A stretch of DNA of 64,000 nt. Origin: Desemzia sp045528445 (GTDB lineage Bacteria; Bacillota; Bacilli; Lactobacillales; Carnobacteriaceae). A program made the position numbers and the translations under genes. Numbering within the stretch: the stretch's first letter is position 1; the number at the start of each line of letters is the position of its first letter. The stretch lies in the NCBI RefSeq assembly GCF_045528445.1, contig NZ_JBGQQU010000009.1:1-64000 (forward strand). Reading direction: 5' to 3'. Shown in pieces: positions 27,467 to 36,110 of this stretch. The notes under the pieces are model-generated. The model had not been told where the DNA came from. It did no database searches and was given only the letters and a program-made list of their open reading frames with translations.

Positions 27467-29344
27467 TTAAGCAAAGACTACTTCTTCATTCATTTCATTT
27501 GAATCTTTTATGGCATCTTCTTTGATGTTTTCATATCGTCCATTTGCAAAATCTACTAAAGTTACTTTAAGTTGCTCATCATCATAATGTTCTAAACTGT
27601 GAACAAAATGCATCACTTCTGATAAAGGCAAGTTATTAACTTTTCCGACAAAAATTTTATCGTACACTTTTTGATCTGTATGCTCACTGCCAGCAAGCAG
27701 TTCTTCATACAACTTCTCCCCTGGTCGAATACCAGCTTCTACAATAGGAATTTCTTTTTCTGTATAGCCACTAAGTTTAATCATTTTCTTAGCTAAATCA
27801 ATAATTTTAACGGGTTCTGCCATATCTAACACAAAGATTTCTCCACCTTGTGCTAGAGCTCCAGCTTGAAGCACTAATCGACTAGCTTCTGGAATGGTCA
27901 TGAAATAGCGTGTCATTCGAAAATCGGTTACCGTAACCGGGCCGCCATTTTCGATTTGTTCTTTAAATAATGGAATCACACTTCCGCGACTGCCTAACAC
28001 GTTACCGAAGCGTACAGCAACAAAGTTTGTTTTTCCCGCTTCGTTCAAGCCAGTAACAATCATTTCAGCAATTCTTTTCGTAGAACCCATGACGTTCGGC
28101 GGATTAACTGCTTTATCTGTCGAAACCATCACAAAGCTTTGAACATTAGCAGCTTTAGCAGCTTCTGCCATATTTTTCGTTCCAAATACGTTATTTTTTA
28201 TCGCTTCTGTTGGATTGTACTCCATTAATGGAACATGTTTATGAGCAGCTGCATGGTAAACGCGATCTGGTTTATATTGTTCCATAACTTTAAATACCCG
28301 TTCTCGGTCTTGGATATCAGCTATAATCGGAACAATTTCTGTACTGGTATGTAGATTCGTTAATTCCTTATGAATTAAGTAGATGGAATTTTCTCCATGT
28401 CCTAATAGTAAAATGCGTTTTGGAGAAAAGCGGATAATTTGCCGACAAATTTCTGACCCAATCGAACCACCTGCTCCACTTACCAGAATGGTTTGACCAG
28501 ATAATTGTTCAGCTATGGTTTCCATATCTAGTTGAACCTCTTCTCGACCTAGTAAATCCACTACGTCAATTTCTTTAAATTTATTGACTTCATATTTGCC
28601 TAAAACGACTTCTTCTACTGAAGGCATTTGGTTCACTTTAGTTTTTGTTTCTGCACATACTTCTACAATATCATTCAATTCTTGAGGCGCTAGAGAAGGA
28701 ATGGCTACGGTAATTTGTTCAATTTCGTGAAGTTTGACCAATTCTGGAATATCTTCCACTTTCCCGATAACCGGTACACCATATAAAGTCATTTTCTGTT
28801 TGGCTAAATCGTCATCGATAATCCCGATCAATTCTACTTCATAGTCATGTCTTTGAAGACTTTTGACGAATAAGCTGCCTCCCTGCCCTGCCCCAACAAT
28901 CAAAGTGCGTACTTTTTGAGTTACTTCGCCATGAGCAGATAGTTCTTTTAATTTTTGTTGGTGTTCATTGTAAATCCGCCAAATAATACGGCTTCCTGGA
29001 ATAATGGCTACAGAAAAGAGATACGTCAATAACATGAAGCGTAGGCTAATGGATTCTACGAATGGTACGGATATTAGAGAAGCTGCAAGAAACGCTAGCG
29101 TAACTGCTACCATATGATTAATAGTCTCTCGAATACTAGTATAGCGGTTAATTTTGAAAAAAAGTTGAAAACGCAATGCAAATAATAAATAAAATAAGAG
29201 GCTCAAGCCTAGTGCAATCCAAAAGTCTTTTCTTGGTAAAGAAACATAGGGATCCAAAAATATGTAAGAAAGTACACTGGATGCTAATATAGCAAACGTG
29301 TCGATACCGAGCAGAATAACTCGCTTTGTCTTGCGGTTTATCAT
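27467..29344 (-). CDS. capD: Membrane UDP-GlcNAc 4,6-dehydratase (CapD/WbpM-like)
   Basis: The 625-residue protein has four N-terminal transmembrane helices (residues 8-115), a first Rossmann domain (TLIVGAGQGGSLFVKSL) and a catalytic dehydratase domain with VSGAGGSIGSEICRQI, YHAAAHKHVPLMEYNP and VSTDKAVNPPNVMGSTK. It makes UDP-2-acetamido-2,6-dideoxy-xylo-4-hexulose for the CapN-like reductase. Length and layout equal S. aureus CapD and Pseudomonas WbpM. It lies after the wze kinase gene with a gap of about 160 bases and before the initiating transferase. Confidence 0.92.
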   Translation of the reverse strand: MINRKTKRVILLGIDTFAILASSVLSYIFLDPYVSLPRKDFWIALGLSLLFYLLFALRFQLFFKINRYTSIRETINHMVAVTLAFLAASLISVPFVESISLRFMLLTYLFSVAIIPGSRIIWRIYNEHQQKLKELSAHGEVTQKVRTLIVGAGQGGSLFVKSLQRHDYEVELIGIIDDDLAKQKMTLYGVPVIGKVEDIPELVKLHEIEQITVAIPSLAPQELNDIVEVCAETKTKVNQMPSVEEVVLGKYEVNKFKEIDVVDLLGREEVQLDMETIAEQLSGQTILVSGAGGSIGSEICRQIIRFSPKRILLLGHGENSIYLIHKELTNLHTSTEIVPIIADIQDRERVFKVMEQYKPDRVYHAAAHKHVPLMEYNPTEAIKNNVFGTKNMAEAAKAANVQSFVMVSTDKAVNPPNVMGSTKRIAEMIVTGLNEAGKTNFVAVRFGNVLGSRGSVIPLFKEQIENGGPVTVTDFRMTRYFMTIPEASRLVLQAGALAQGGEIFVLDMAEPVKIIDLAKKMIKLSGYTEKEIPIVEAGIRPGEKLYEELLAGSEHTDQKVYDKIFVGKVNNLPLSEVMHFVHSLEHYDDEQLKVTLVDFANGRYENIKEDAIKDSNEMNEEVVFA

Positions 29345-29504
29345 CCAATCTCCCCTTTTTAGTAAATAATAGGTAATTGCAAAATAATTACTAATAAACG
29401 CTATAAAGAGGTAGAAAAGAATCCGGCTACTTTTTATTATCCTGAATAATTACCTAAAATCCTTTTCTATAATCATCTTCTATAACATTATAATTCTTTA
29501 CTAT

Positions 29505-30209
29505 TTACTCTTCACCGTAGTAATAGTAGTAATTATCGTCAGATTTCTCTACCCGATTAAAAATGGCTCCTAAAACATTGGCATTGACCATTTCCAGTAG
29601 TTCTTTCGACTTAAGCACTGCTTCTTTAGTTGCTTGACCTTTTGGAAGAACAAAAATAGTGCCATCTACTTTGCTGGCCATGACCTGAGCATCGGTTACT
29701 GCAAGAATCGGTGGCATATCATAAACAATAAAATCGAATTCTTCTTCCAATTCCTTCATTAACTCATCCATCCGCTTAGAGCCTAAGAGTTCAGCTGGAT
29801 TTGGCGGAATGGCTCCACTTGTTAAGGTATATAAACCTTCAATGTTAGTATGGTAAACCATATCTTCAATTCTCGTCCCTCGGTCTGTTAATAAAGTAGT
29901 CAGTCCATCATTATTGCGGACGCGGAATGTTTTATGTACAGTCGGCTTACGCAAGTCAGCATCTACTAAGAGAACTCGTTTGTCTTCTGAAGCAAATGTC
30001 GCTGCTAAATTGGCAGAGATAATTGATTTTCCTGAACCCGGTCCTGCTGAGGTAACGACTAAACTTTTCAAGTTTTCATCTACCATTGAAAATTGGATAT
30101 TTGTCCGAATCGTACGGAATTGTTCTGATACGACTGAATTAGGTTTACTAGACACAACTAGACCTGGACGTTCTTTTGATGGTTGTGTTTTCTTTTTCAT
30201 TCCAAACAT
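29505..30209 (-). CDS. wze: Capsule tyrosine kinase (CpsD/CapB, Wze)
   Basis: A 234-residue BY-kinase. SAGPGSGKSIISANLA is Walker A, VLLVDADLRKP is Walker A-prime and FIVYDMPP is Walker B; EQFRTIRTNIQFS precedes them. The tail ends in a run of five tyrosines followed by GEE, the autophosphorylation cluster. With the neighbouring Wzd membrane partner it controls chain length and polymer export. The matching phosphatase gene (wzh/cpsB) that often follows in streptococci and lactobacilli is not in the window. Confidence 0.95.
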   Translation of the reverse strand: MFGMKKKTQPSKERPGLVVSSKPNSVVSEQFRTIRTNIQFSMVDENLKSLVVTSAGPGSGKSIISANLAATFASEDKRVLLVDADLRKPTVHKTFRVRNNDGLTTLLTDRGTRIEDMVYHTNIEGLYTLTSGAIPPNPAELLGSKRMDELMKELEEEFDFIVYDMPPILAVTDAQVMASKVDGTIFVLPKGQATKEAVLKSKELLEMVNANVLGAIFNRVEKSDDNYYYYYGEE

Positions 30210-30224
30210 TTTATTTCCTCCTTC

Positions 30225-30965
30225 TTATACGCGACTTCTTGCACTGCGTGATTCTGTTTGACGTTGTGGGCTTTGTTGTTCAGATTTCAATTCATCCTCA
30301 GACATTTCTGATACTTTTCCAAGATTTGTCCATCCCAGTTGTTCTGTAATGAACTTTTCGTCTTTAACTGTTTTGTCTAAGAATTCAGAGACAAAGGCTA
30401 GTCCGACTCCAACCATTACTCCCAACAACAGTCCAATAACTAAGTTTAAAGGAGTGTTTGGTGAAACAGGATTTGTATTAGCAATTGCTTCAGAAATAAT
30501 GGTTACATTGTCTACATTCATGATATTTCCAATTTCATTTTGAAAAGTACCCGCAACAGAATTGGCAATTTCAGCAGCTGTATATGGGCTTTCATCTGAT
30601 ACTGACAATGAAAAGACTTGCGAGCTTTCTTGGGTAGTGATTTCTATTTTCCCAGCTAATTCACTTGCTGTTAAATTTGAACCTAAATTTTGACTAACTT
30701 CATCTAAAATAACTGGTCCTTTGATAATATCTTTATATGTATTGATCATTTGAACATTCGTATTAATATCATTTAACTGAATGCCTTCCGCAGATTCAGT
30801 GGTACGATTAACGAGTATTTGCGTAGTCGCACTGTACTGTGGTGTAACAATAAAAAACGTGAACACTGAAGCAATGATCAATCCAATTAGACCTAAGCTC
30901 ACAATCATGCTCATTCGTTTTTTTATAACATCAAACAGCTCAACTAAACTAATTTCTTCTTCCAT
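30225..30965 (-). CDS. wzd: Capsule chain-length regulator (CpsC/CapA, Wzd)
   Basis: A 246-residue membrane protein of the Wzz family. MEEEISLVELFDVIKKR leads into helix 1 (about residues 18-40); an extracellular domain of about 130 residues follows; SPNTPLNLVIGLLLGVMVGVG is the proline-containing helix 2; the C-terminal cytoplasmic tail with FLDKTVKDEKFI activates the kinase Wze. The ATG at 30965 follows CAGGAGGAAATT; the GTG 15 bases upstream is within the ribosome site. It is the first gene of the long operon and is preceded by a 145-base leader. Confidence 0.95.
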   Translation of the reverse strand: MEEEISLVELFDVIKKRMSMIVSLGLIGLIIASVFTFFIVTPQYSATTQILVNRTTESAEGIQLNDINTNVQMINTYKDIIKGPVILDEVSQNLGSNLTASELAGKIEITTQESSQVFSLSVSDESPYTAAEIANSVAGTFQNEIGNIMNVDNVTIISEAIANTNPVSPNTPLNLVIGLLLGVMVGVGLAFVSEFLDKTVKDEKFITEQLGWTNLGKVSEMSEDELKSEQQSPQRQTESRSARSRV

Positions 30966-31030
30966 AATTTCCTCCTGCACGGCGATTAGCCAGAATATAA
31001 TTAAACGTTATCCTTTTTTATATACCAATT

Positions 31031-31060
31031 TCAATAACATTCTTTATCACTATAACACAT
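31031..31060 (-). other. Candidate leader peptide upstream of wzd
   Basis: A perfect AGGAGG stands 4 bases before an ATG that opens a nine-codon frame (MCYSDKECY, then TGA). It lies within the predicted leader between the promoter at 31116-31144 and wzd. Two Cys and two Tyr codons in nine is unusual. No clear attenuator hairpin follows, so a regulatory role is speculative, and chance cannot be excluded. Confidence 0.3.
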
Positions 31061-31115
31061 ATTTCCTCCTGTTTTATGTACAAAATGTTAAAATTACAGC
31101 TTTTTACATAGGCAG

Positions 31116-31144
31116 ATTATCCCAGAAGGTTATTCTTATATCAA
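31116..31144 (-). promoter_or_regulatory. Predicted promoter of the capsule operon
   Basis: On the minus strand TTGATA (31139-31144) and GATAAT (31116-31121) are separated by exactly 17 bases. It lies between the glp operon terminator and wzd, and no better match is seen there. Transcription would start near 31109, leaving a leader of about 145 bases. Confidence 0.6.
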
Positions 31145-31237
31145 CTAGAATATGCGTTATTTTAAAAACATTTTGAATATTACTCAATTTTCAGTATGTT
31201 GCATGCTGAAAATACACAAAATAGTATATAAAAATAC

Positions 31238-31286
31238 AAAAGAACCACATACTGCCATTTAAAGTGCGCGAGTATGTGGTTCTTTT
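31238..31286. terminator. Terminator of the glycerol operon
   Basis: A perfect 16-bp stem (31238-31253 with 31271-31286) with T-rich ends on both strands lies 27 bases beyond the glpF stop. It separates the glp operon from the capsule operon, both on the minus strand. Confidence 0.85.
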
Positions 31287-31312
31287 TAATTCGTATAATT
31301 GCTATATTTCTT

Positions 31313-32029
31313 CTATAGAATAACCATATATAGTAAAGCAGCAACAACTGCTCCTAAGATTGGTCCTACTACTGGAATCCATGAGTAATCCCATTCAGAT
31401 TTACCTTTGTTCGCGATTGGCAACAATTGATGTGCAATACGCGGACCTAAGTCACGTGCAGGGTTGATAGCGTATCCTGTTGATCCACCTAAAGATAGAC
31501 CAATTGAAAGGATTAATACTCCAACTACTAATGGGTTTAAACCATCAGCGAATGTATTTTGTCCGAACATCATGATACCGAACACCAATACAAAAGTACC
31601 GATTGTTTCTGTCAAGACGTTGCTGACGTTGTTACGAATAGCTGGACCTGTTGCAAAAGTTCCAAGTATGTAACCTTGGTCTTCTGTTTCTTTGAAGTGT
31701 GGTAAGTAGCTTAACCAAACTAAAGTTGCTCCAACGAAAGCTCCAACTAATTGAGCTAAGATAAATGGCACAACCAATGCCCAATCTAAATTACCAATAA
31801 ATGCCATACCAACTGTTACAGCCGGGTTTAAGTGAGCTGGTCCCATAGTTCCTGAAACATAAACAGCGATTGTTACTGCTGCTCCCCATCCAAGAGCAAT
31901 CGCAACCCATCCCGCTGCCTCTGCTTTACTTTTTTTCAAGTTAACGGCCGCGCATACTCCGTCACCGAGTAAAACTAAGATCATCGTTCCTAAGAACTCA
32001 CTAAAAATCTGTAGTGTATCTCCACTCAT
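31313..32029 (-). CDS. glpF: Glycerol uptake facilitator
   Basis: A 238-residue aquaglyceroporin with six membrane helices. The two pore motifs are present: HLNPAVTVG (first NPA) and YAINPARDLGPR (second NPA followed by the Arg-Asp of glycerol-selective members). It lets glycerol diffuse in, where GlpK traps it as glycerol-3-phosphate. It is the last gene of glpK-glpO-glpF, 5 bases after glpO. Confidence 0.95.
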   Translation of the reverse strand: MSGDTLQIFSEFLGTMILVLLGDGVCAAVNLKKSKAEAAGWVAIALGWGAAVTIAVYVSGTMGPAHLNPAVTVGMAFIGNLDWALVVPFILAQLVGAFVGATLVWLSYLPHFKETEDQGYILGTFATGPAIRNNVSNVLTETIGTFVLVFGIMMFGQNTFADGLNPLVVGVLILSIGLSLGGSTGYAINPARDLGPRIAHQLLPIANKGKSEWDYSWIPVVGPILGAVVAALLYMVIL

Positions 32030-32034
32030 TTACT

Positions 32035-33864
32035 TTACATCTCCTTTAAGTTTTTTAAATCAGACTCTGCAATAGCAGTGTTTAATTTTGTAGTGTAATC
32101 AGCTTTTGCTTCATCTGTCCAGCCATAGTAGCGAGCCATTTCTGCAATCACTGGTTCTAGTATACCATCTAATGTGTCGCGCATAAATAACATATGATTC
32201 GTACGACGAATTAGGAAGTCATTTGGCGTTAACGCCATCTCTTCGTTCATAGCGTAGCGTAAGCTTATTGTATCCGCCAAAGTCAGACCTTCAATTTGTT
32301 CTACTTCGCCGATCAACGCATAAACTTTAGCAGCGTTTGAACCATATAAGTGAGCAAGATAGATAGCTTCTGATTCGCTCAACCCTTTTTCAACACCCAT
32401 TTGTGCTAATTTTTCGGTTTCTTCTTCTACTTCTTGCGGGTTGATCTCTCCACCTGATACAGAGTATTTAGAAGAGTCGATCAATTCGTAAGATTCGTTG
32501 AACGTGTTGTTCAAGATTTCAATAACAGCTTTCATCGCGCCGATGGCCATTTTACGGTAGTCGGTCAATTTACCACCAGCTACTGTGATCAAACCGTCTT
32601 CATCAATGTCTAACGCACTTCCACGTGAAATCGCTGAAGGGTTATCTTCTGATTCAGAGTTACCCGTTTCGATATTTTTCAAAGCGTCTTCTACTGTATA
32701 GCGGTCAACTTCGCCTTTTTGGAATTGTTCTATAGTAGAGATTACTTTGTCAAAGCTTTCGTCTGAAATTGGTTGGCTGTTTCCGCCGTTGTAATCAGAT
32801 CCGCCATTTGAAGAAATCAATGGACGTAATCCTGCCCAACTAGATTCAATATCTTCTAGTTTAATATCCGCTGATGGGTAACGGTTGTTGACAACTTCCA
32901 ATAGGTAATCCACGTCTTCTTGCTCTACTGTCGGGTGTGCAAAGTCGCCCTTGTAGTCTGTGTCTGTCGTTCCAAAGTACGTTTTTTCTTCACGAGGAAT
33001 CACGAACACCATACGGCCATCGTTTTTACCTGTATCGAAGTAAGTCGGTTGTGGAACTTGCAATTTGTCGCGGTCTACAACTAAGTGAACCCCTTTTGTT
33101 GGGCGCATTTGTGGTACAGCGTCTAATTTAGCATCCATTTGACGGATGGTATCCGACCAAGGACCAGTTGAGTTTAGAACTGTGCGAGCTTTGATGTCAA
33201 ATGTTTCGCCAGTTAATAAGTCTTCAACTGTTGCACCAGAAACTTTGTTGTTTTCGTCATGTAAGATACCGACAACTTTCATGCGGCTGACCAGGTGTCC
33301 GCCGTCTGCAGCTGCGCGTTTGATGTTTTCGATGACTAAACGAGCATCGTTGTTACGGTAATCTAGGTAAACTCCAGCACCTAATAAGCCTTCGCTTTTC
33401 AGTTGTGGTAAACGTTCTAGAACTTCGTCTTTTGTTAATGTGTAGTTCGCGTATTTTGTTCCGGTAACGCCCGCTAATTGATCGTAAAGATCCATGGCTA
33501 CTTTTAGAGAGAACATAGAGAAAGTTGAGCCTGGTTCGTCGTAGACCGGCAAAATCATTGGATCTGCTTTTGGAATGTGTGGTGCAATTCCTTGTACGAC
33601 TGCACGTTCTTGAACGGTATCTGCTACAACTTCAACGTCGAAGTTTTTCAAGTAGCGCAATCCGCCGTGAACTAATTTAGTCGAGCGAGAAGAAGTTCCT
33701 TCTGCGAAATCTTGCATTTCCACAAGACCTGTTTTAAGGCCTGAAGCGCTGGCTTGTAATGCAGTACCAGCACCTGTAATTCCTCCACCGATAATTAAGA
33801 CGTCCAATGTTTCTTCTTTTAATGCTTTGATATCTTGTTTTCTTCGTTCAATTGAAAAAACCAT
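32035..33864 (-). CDS. glpO: Alpha-glycerophosphate oxidase
   Basis: The 609-residue flavoenzyme begins with the FAD-binding IIGGGITGAGTALQA and has STKLVHGGLRYL, TKGVHLVVDRD and GGKLTDYRKMAIGAMK. Its length and the insert of about 50 residues near 350-410 (Ser/Asn/Gly-rich, GGSDYNGGNS) agree with GlpO of enterococci and streptococci, which uses oxygen and releases hydrogen peroxide, rather than the shorter quinone-dependent GlpD. It oxidises glycerol-3-phosphate to dihydroxyacetone phosphate. Two long palindromes separate it from glpK. Confidence 0.93.
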   Translation of the reverse strand: MVFSIERRKQDIKALKEETLDVLIIGGGITGAGTALQASASGLKTGLVEMQDFAEGTSSRSTKLVHGGLRYLKNFDVEVVADTVQERAVVQGIAPHIPKADPMILPVYDEPGSTFSMFSLKVAMDLYDQLAGVTGTKYANYTLTKDEVLERLPQLKSEGLLGAGVYLDYRNNDARLVIENIKRAAADGGHLVSRMKVVGILHDENNKVSGATVEDLLTGETFDIKARTVLNSTGPWSDTIRQMDAKLDAVPQMRPTKGVHLVVDRDKLQVPQPTYFDTGKNDGRMVFVIPREEKTYFGTTDTDYKGDFAHPTVEQEDVDYLLEVVNNRYPSADIKLEDIESSWAGLRPLISSNGGSDYNGGNSQPISDESFDKVISTIEQFQKGEVDRYTVEDALKNIETGNSESEDNPSAISRGSALDIDEDGLITVAGGKLTDYRKMAIGAMKAVIEILNNTFNESYELIDSSKYSVSGGEINPQEVEEETEKLAQMGVEKGLSESEAIYLAHLYGSNAAKVYALIGEVEQIEGLTLADTISLRYAMNEEMALTPNDFLIRRTNHMLFMRDTLDGILEPVIAEMARYYGWTDEAKADYTTKLNTAIAESDLKNLKEM

Positions 33865-33901
33865 GATTCTTCCTCCTTTATTTAGTGCGTGGTTTTGAAA
33901 C

Positions 33902-34013
33902 GAGCTGCACGTAGCAGCCTACGCGTCTATAAGCTAATTCCAACTGTCAGGTAAAGTGCACCTGCCTGTTGGAATTTTCTTATAGCCGGTAGGCTAAACG
34001 CTACGTTCCGCTC
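33902..34013. repeat. Long imperfect palindrome 1 between glpK and glpO
   Basis: About 50 bp on each side pair imperfectly: GAGCTGCACGTAGC with GCTACGTTCCGCTC, then CCTACGCGTCTATAAG with CTTATAGCCGGTAGG, and AATTCCAAC with GTTGGAATT around a short loop near 33955. It lies between co-directional genes and would fold into a long RNA hairpin. Confidence 0.75.
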
Positions 34014-34026
34014 TCTGATCTTAAAC

Positions 34027-34138
34027 GAGTTGCGCTGAGCAGGTTTCCTACGATTTCGTTTTAACTGGTTATTGGCAAAGAACGCCAATTACCAGTTAAA
34101 AACGAACTCTACGGAACCCTAAACGCTCAGCTCCACTC
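34027..34138. repeat. Long imperfect palindrome 2 between glpK and glpO
   Basis: The same size as the first palindrome (112 bp) but different in sequence. GAGTTGCGCTGAGC pairs with GCTCAGCTCCACTC, and TTAACTGGTTATTGGC with GCCAATTACCAGTTAA around a loop at 34077-34083. Together with its neighbour it fills almost the whole glpK-glpO gap. Confidence 0.75.
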
Positions 34139-34146
34139 TCTGCTCT

Positions 34147-35646
34147 CTATGGTTTGAACACTTGTGTTGCTTTTACGGCTAGTTTCCAGTTTTCGTATAA
34201 TTTTTCGCGTTCTTCGTCGGACATTTGCGGTTCGAATGTGCCGCCTTCTTCGTACATGTCTTTGATTTCGTCGATGCTGTCCCAGAATCCAACAGCTAGT
34301 CCTGCCATGTAAGCAACGCCTAATGCAGTTGTTTCTAGGTTGTGTGCGCGTTGTACTTTTGTTCCGATGATGTCAGCTTGGAATTGCAACAACCAGTCGT
34401 TGTTAGCTGCTCCGCCGTCCACTTTCAATAATGGGATTTCGATATTTGCATCTAGTTTCATTGTATCAATAACGTCGCGTGCTTGGTAAGCAATTGCTTG
34501 AAGCGTTGCTTTAACGAAGTCTTCTCTGCTGGTTCCGCGAGTCAATCCGAATACAGCTCCGCGTGCGTCAGAATCCCAGTAAGGTGCGCCTAATCCAGTA
34601 AAGGCTGGTACAACGAACACTTCATTTTCGTTGTCTGATGCTTTTGCCAATGCTTCTGAATCTGAAGAATTTTCCAGCATTTTCAATCCGTCACGCAACC
34701 ATTGGATAGCCGAACCTGCAACAAAGATACTACCTTCTAATGCATAGTAAACTTTTCCGTTGATTCCATAACCAATTGTTGTTAACAAGTTATTGTTTGA
34801 TAATTGCGGTGTTTCTCCAGTGTTCATCACGATAAATGAACCTGTACCGTAAGTATTTTTCACCATACCTGGTTCAAAAGCCATTTGGCCAAATAAAGCT
34901 GCTTGTTGATCTCCAGCCATTCCTGCGATCGGAGTAGAAGCTCCATAGAAGTGGTAGTTCGTTGTGCGACCATAAATTTCTGAGTTAGATTTCACTTCTG
35001 GCATCATAGCGCGTGGGATATTCAACAAATCTAAGATCTCTTGATCCCATTCTAGATTGTGGATATTGTACAACATCGTACGACTAGCATTTGAGTAATC
35101 CGTTACAAATGATTCACCGCCAGTTAATTTCCACACTAACCAAGTGTCGACAGTACCGAATAATAATTCGCCTTTTTCAGCGCGTTCTTGAGCACCTTCA
35201 ACGTGGTCTAAGATCCAACGAATTTTAGTTGCAGAGAAATAAGAATCAATGATCAAACCAGTTTTTGCGTGGATCATTTCAGAATGTCCTTCTTCTGCCA
35301 ATTTGGCTGCGATCGGTGCAGATTGGCGTGATTGCCATACTACTGCGTTATAGATCGGACGACCTGTTTTTTTATCCCAAACAATTGTTGTTTCACGTTG
35401 GTTCGTAATTCCGATAGCAGCGATCTCAGCTGGTTTGATACCGGATTCAATAAATGCTCCTGCAATGACAGATTGTACAGAGTTCCAGATTTCATTCGGA
35501 TTATGCTCTACCCAACCGCTTTCAGGAAAAATTTGTGTGAATTCTTTTTGTGAGCTTCCAACATTGTTGGCTTCTTTGTCAAAAATAATTGCTCTTGAGC
35601 TAGTTGTTCCTTGGTCAATCGACATAATATATTTTTTCTCAGTCAT
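34147..35646 (-). CDS. glpK: Glycerol kinase
   Basis: A 499-residue FGGY kinase that phosphorylates glycerol with ATP. SIDQGTTSSRAI is the phosphate-binding loop; TNQRETT, GTVDTWLVWKLTGG and GMAGDQQAALFGQ are the sugar-kinase signatures. His232 in NYHFYG is at the residue that HPr~P phosphorylates in enterococcal GlpK, so PTS activation is likely. GGAGG lies before the ATG, and cre-like sites lie just upstream. First gene of the glp operon. Confidence 0.97.
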   Translation of the reverse strand: MTEKKYIMSIDQGTTSSRAIIFDKEANNVGSSQKEFTQIFPESGWVEHNPNEIWNSVQSVIAGAFIESGIKPAEIAAIGITNQRETTIVWDKKTGRPIYNAVVWQSRQSAPIAAKLAEEGHSEMIHAKTGLIIDSYFSATKIRWILDHVEGAQERAEKGELLFGTVDTWLVWKLTGGESFVTDYSNASRTMLYNIHNLEWDQEILDLLNIPRAMMPEVKSNSEIYGRTTNYHFYGASTPIAGMAGDQQAALFGQMAFEPGMVKNTYGTGSFIVMNTGETPQLSNNNLLTTIGYGINGKVYYALEGSIFVAGSAIQWLRDGLKMLENSSDSEALAKASDNENEVFVVPAFTGLGAPYWDSDARGAVFGLTRGTSREDFVKATLQAIAYQARDVIDTMKLDANIEIPLLKVDGGAANNDWLLQFQADIIGTKVQRAHNLETTALGVAYMAGLAVGFWDSIDEIKDMYEEGGTFEPQMSDEEREKLYENWKLAVKATQVFKP

Positions 35647-35667
35647 GTTGTTTTTCCTCCTTGAATG

Positions 35668-35711
35668 TGCAAACGTTTCCTACTTGATGTTCTAATTGTA
35701 ATACGTTTTCA
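35668..35711 (-). promoter_or_regulatory. Candidate cre sites upstream of glpK
   Basis: Two imperfect matches to the CcpA-binding palindrome lie 20-65 bases before glpK: TGCAAACGTTTCCT at 35668-35681 and TGTAATACGTTTTCA at 35697-35711. Catabolite repression of glycerol use is common in this order. Each site departs from consensus at a few bases, so only one may be functional. Confidence 0.45.
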
Positions 35712-36110
35712 CACAAAAAAAATGTCATGTTTTTGGACGATTGTTTAAAAAAATGGCATTTTTGGATACCCTTACAAGATTGATCCGGTTTGGTATAGGT
35801 GCTTAAATACTGGTTTTTGGTGCAGTATGAAGGTCTCTTGTATTTTGAGTTTTAAAATTGGTATTCTGCAACTTTGCTGGAGTTGGAATGTCATTTTTTT
35901 TACTCGTCTATTACTTTTGTGAAACCGATAGGTTTCTTCATTTTTATAGGAGATACTTAATCATGGAGAGCTAATTAAAATCATATAGTTAAATATTACT
36001 ATTTAAGTTTCTTATAGATGCATTTTTAACATCTATATGTTTTTTTATGTTGAGTTTTATCAAATAGAATGTAATAATATACTAAATTAGACATAAAGGG
36101 GACAACCAAA
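35712..36110. promoter_or_regulatory. Divergent region between glpK and the Fic gene
   Basis: A candidate plus-strand promoter for the Fic gene has TTGAGT at 36050-36055 and AATAAT at 36073-36078 with a 17-base spacer. A 7-bp hairpin with a T run (36014-36020 with 36030-36036) lies just before it and may be a small terminator that insulates the Fic gene. Nothing else is seen in the remaining bases. Confidence 0.4.
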
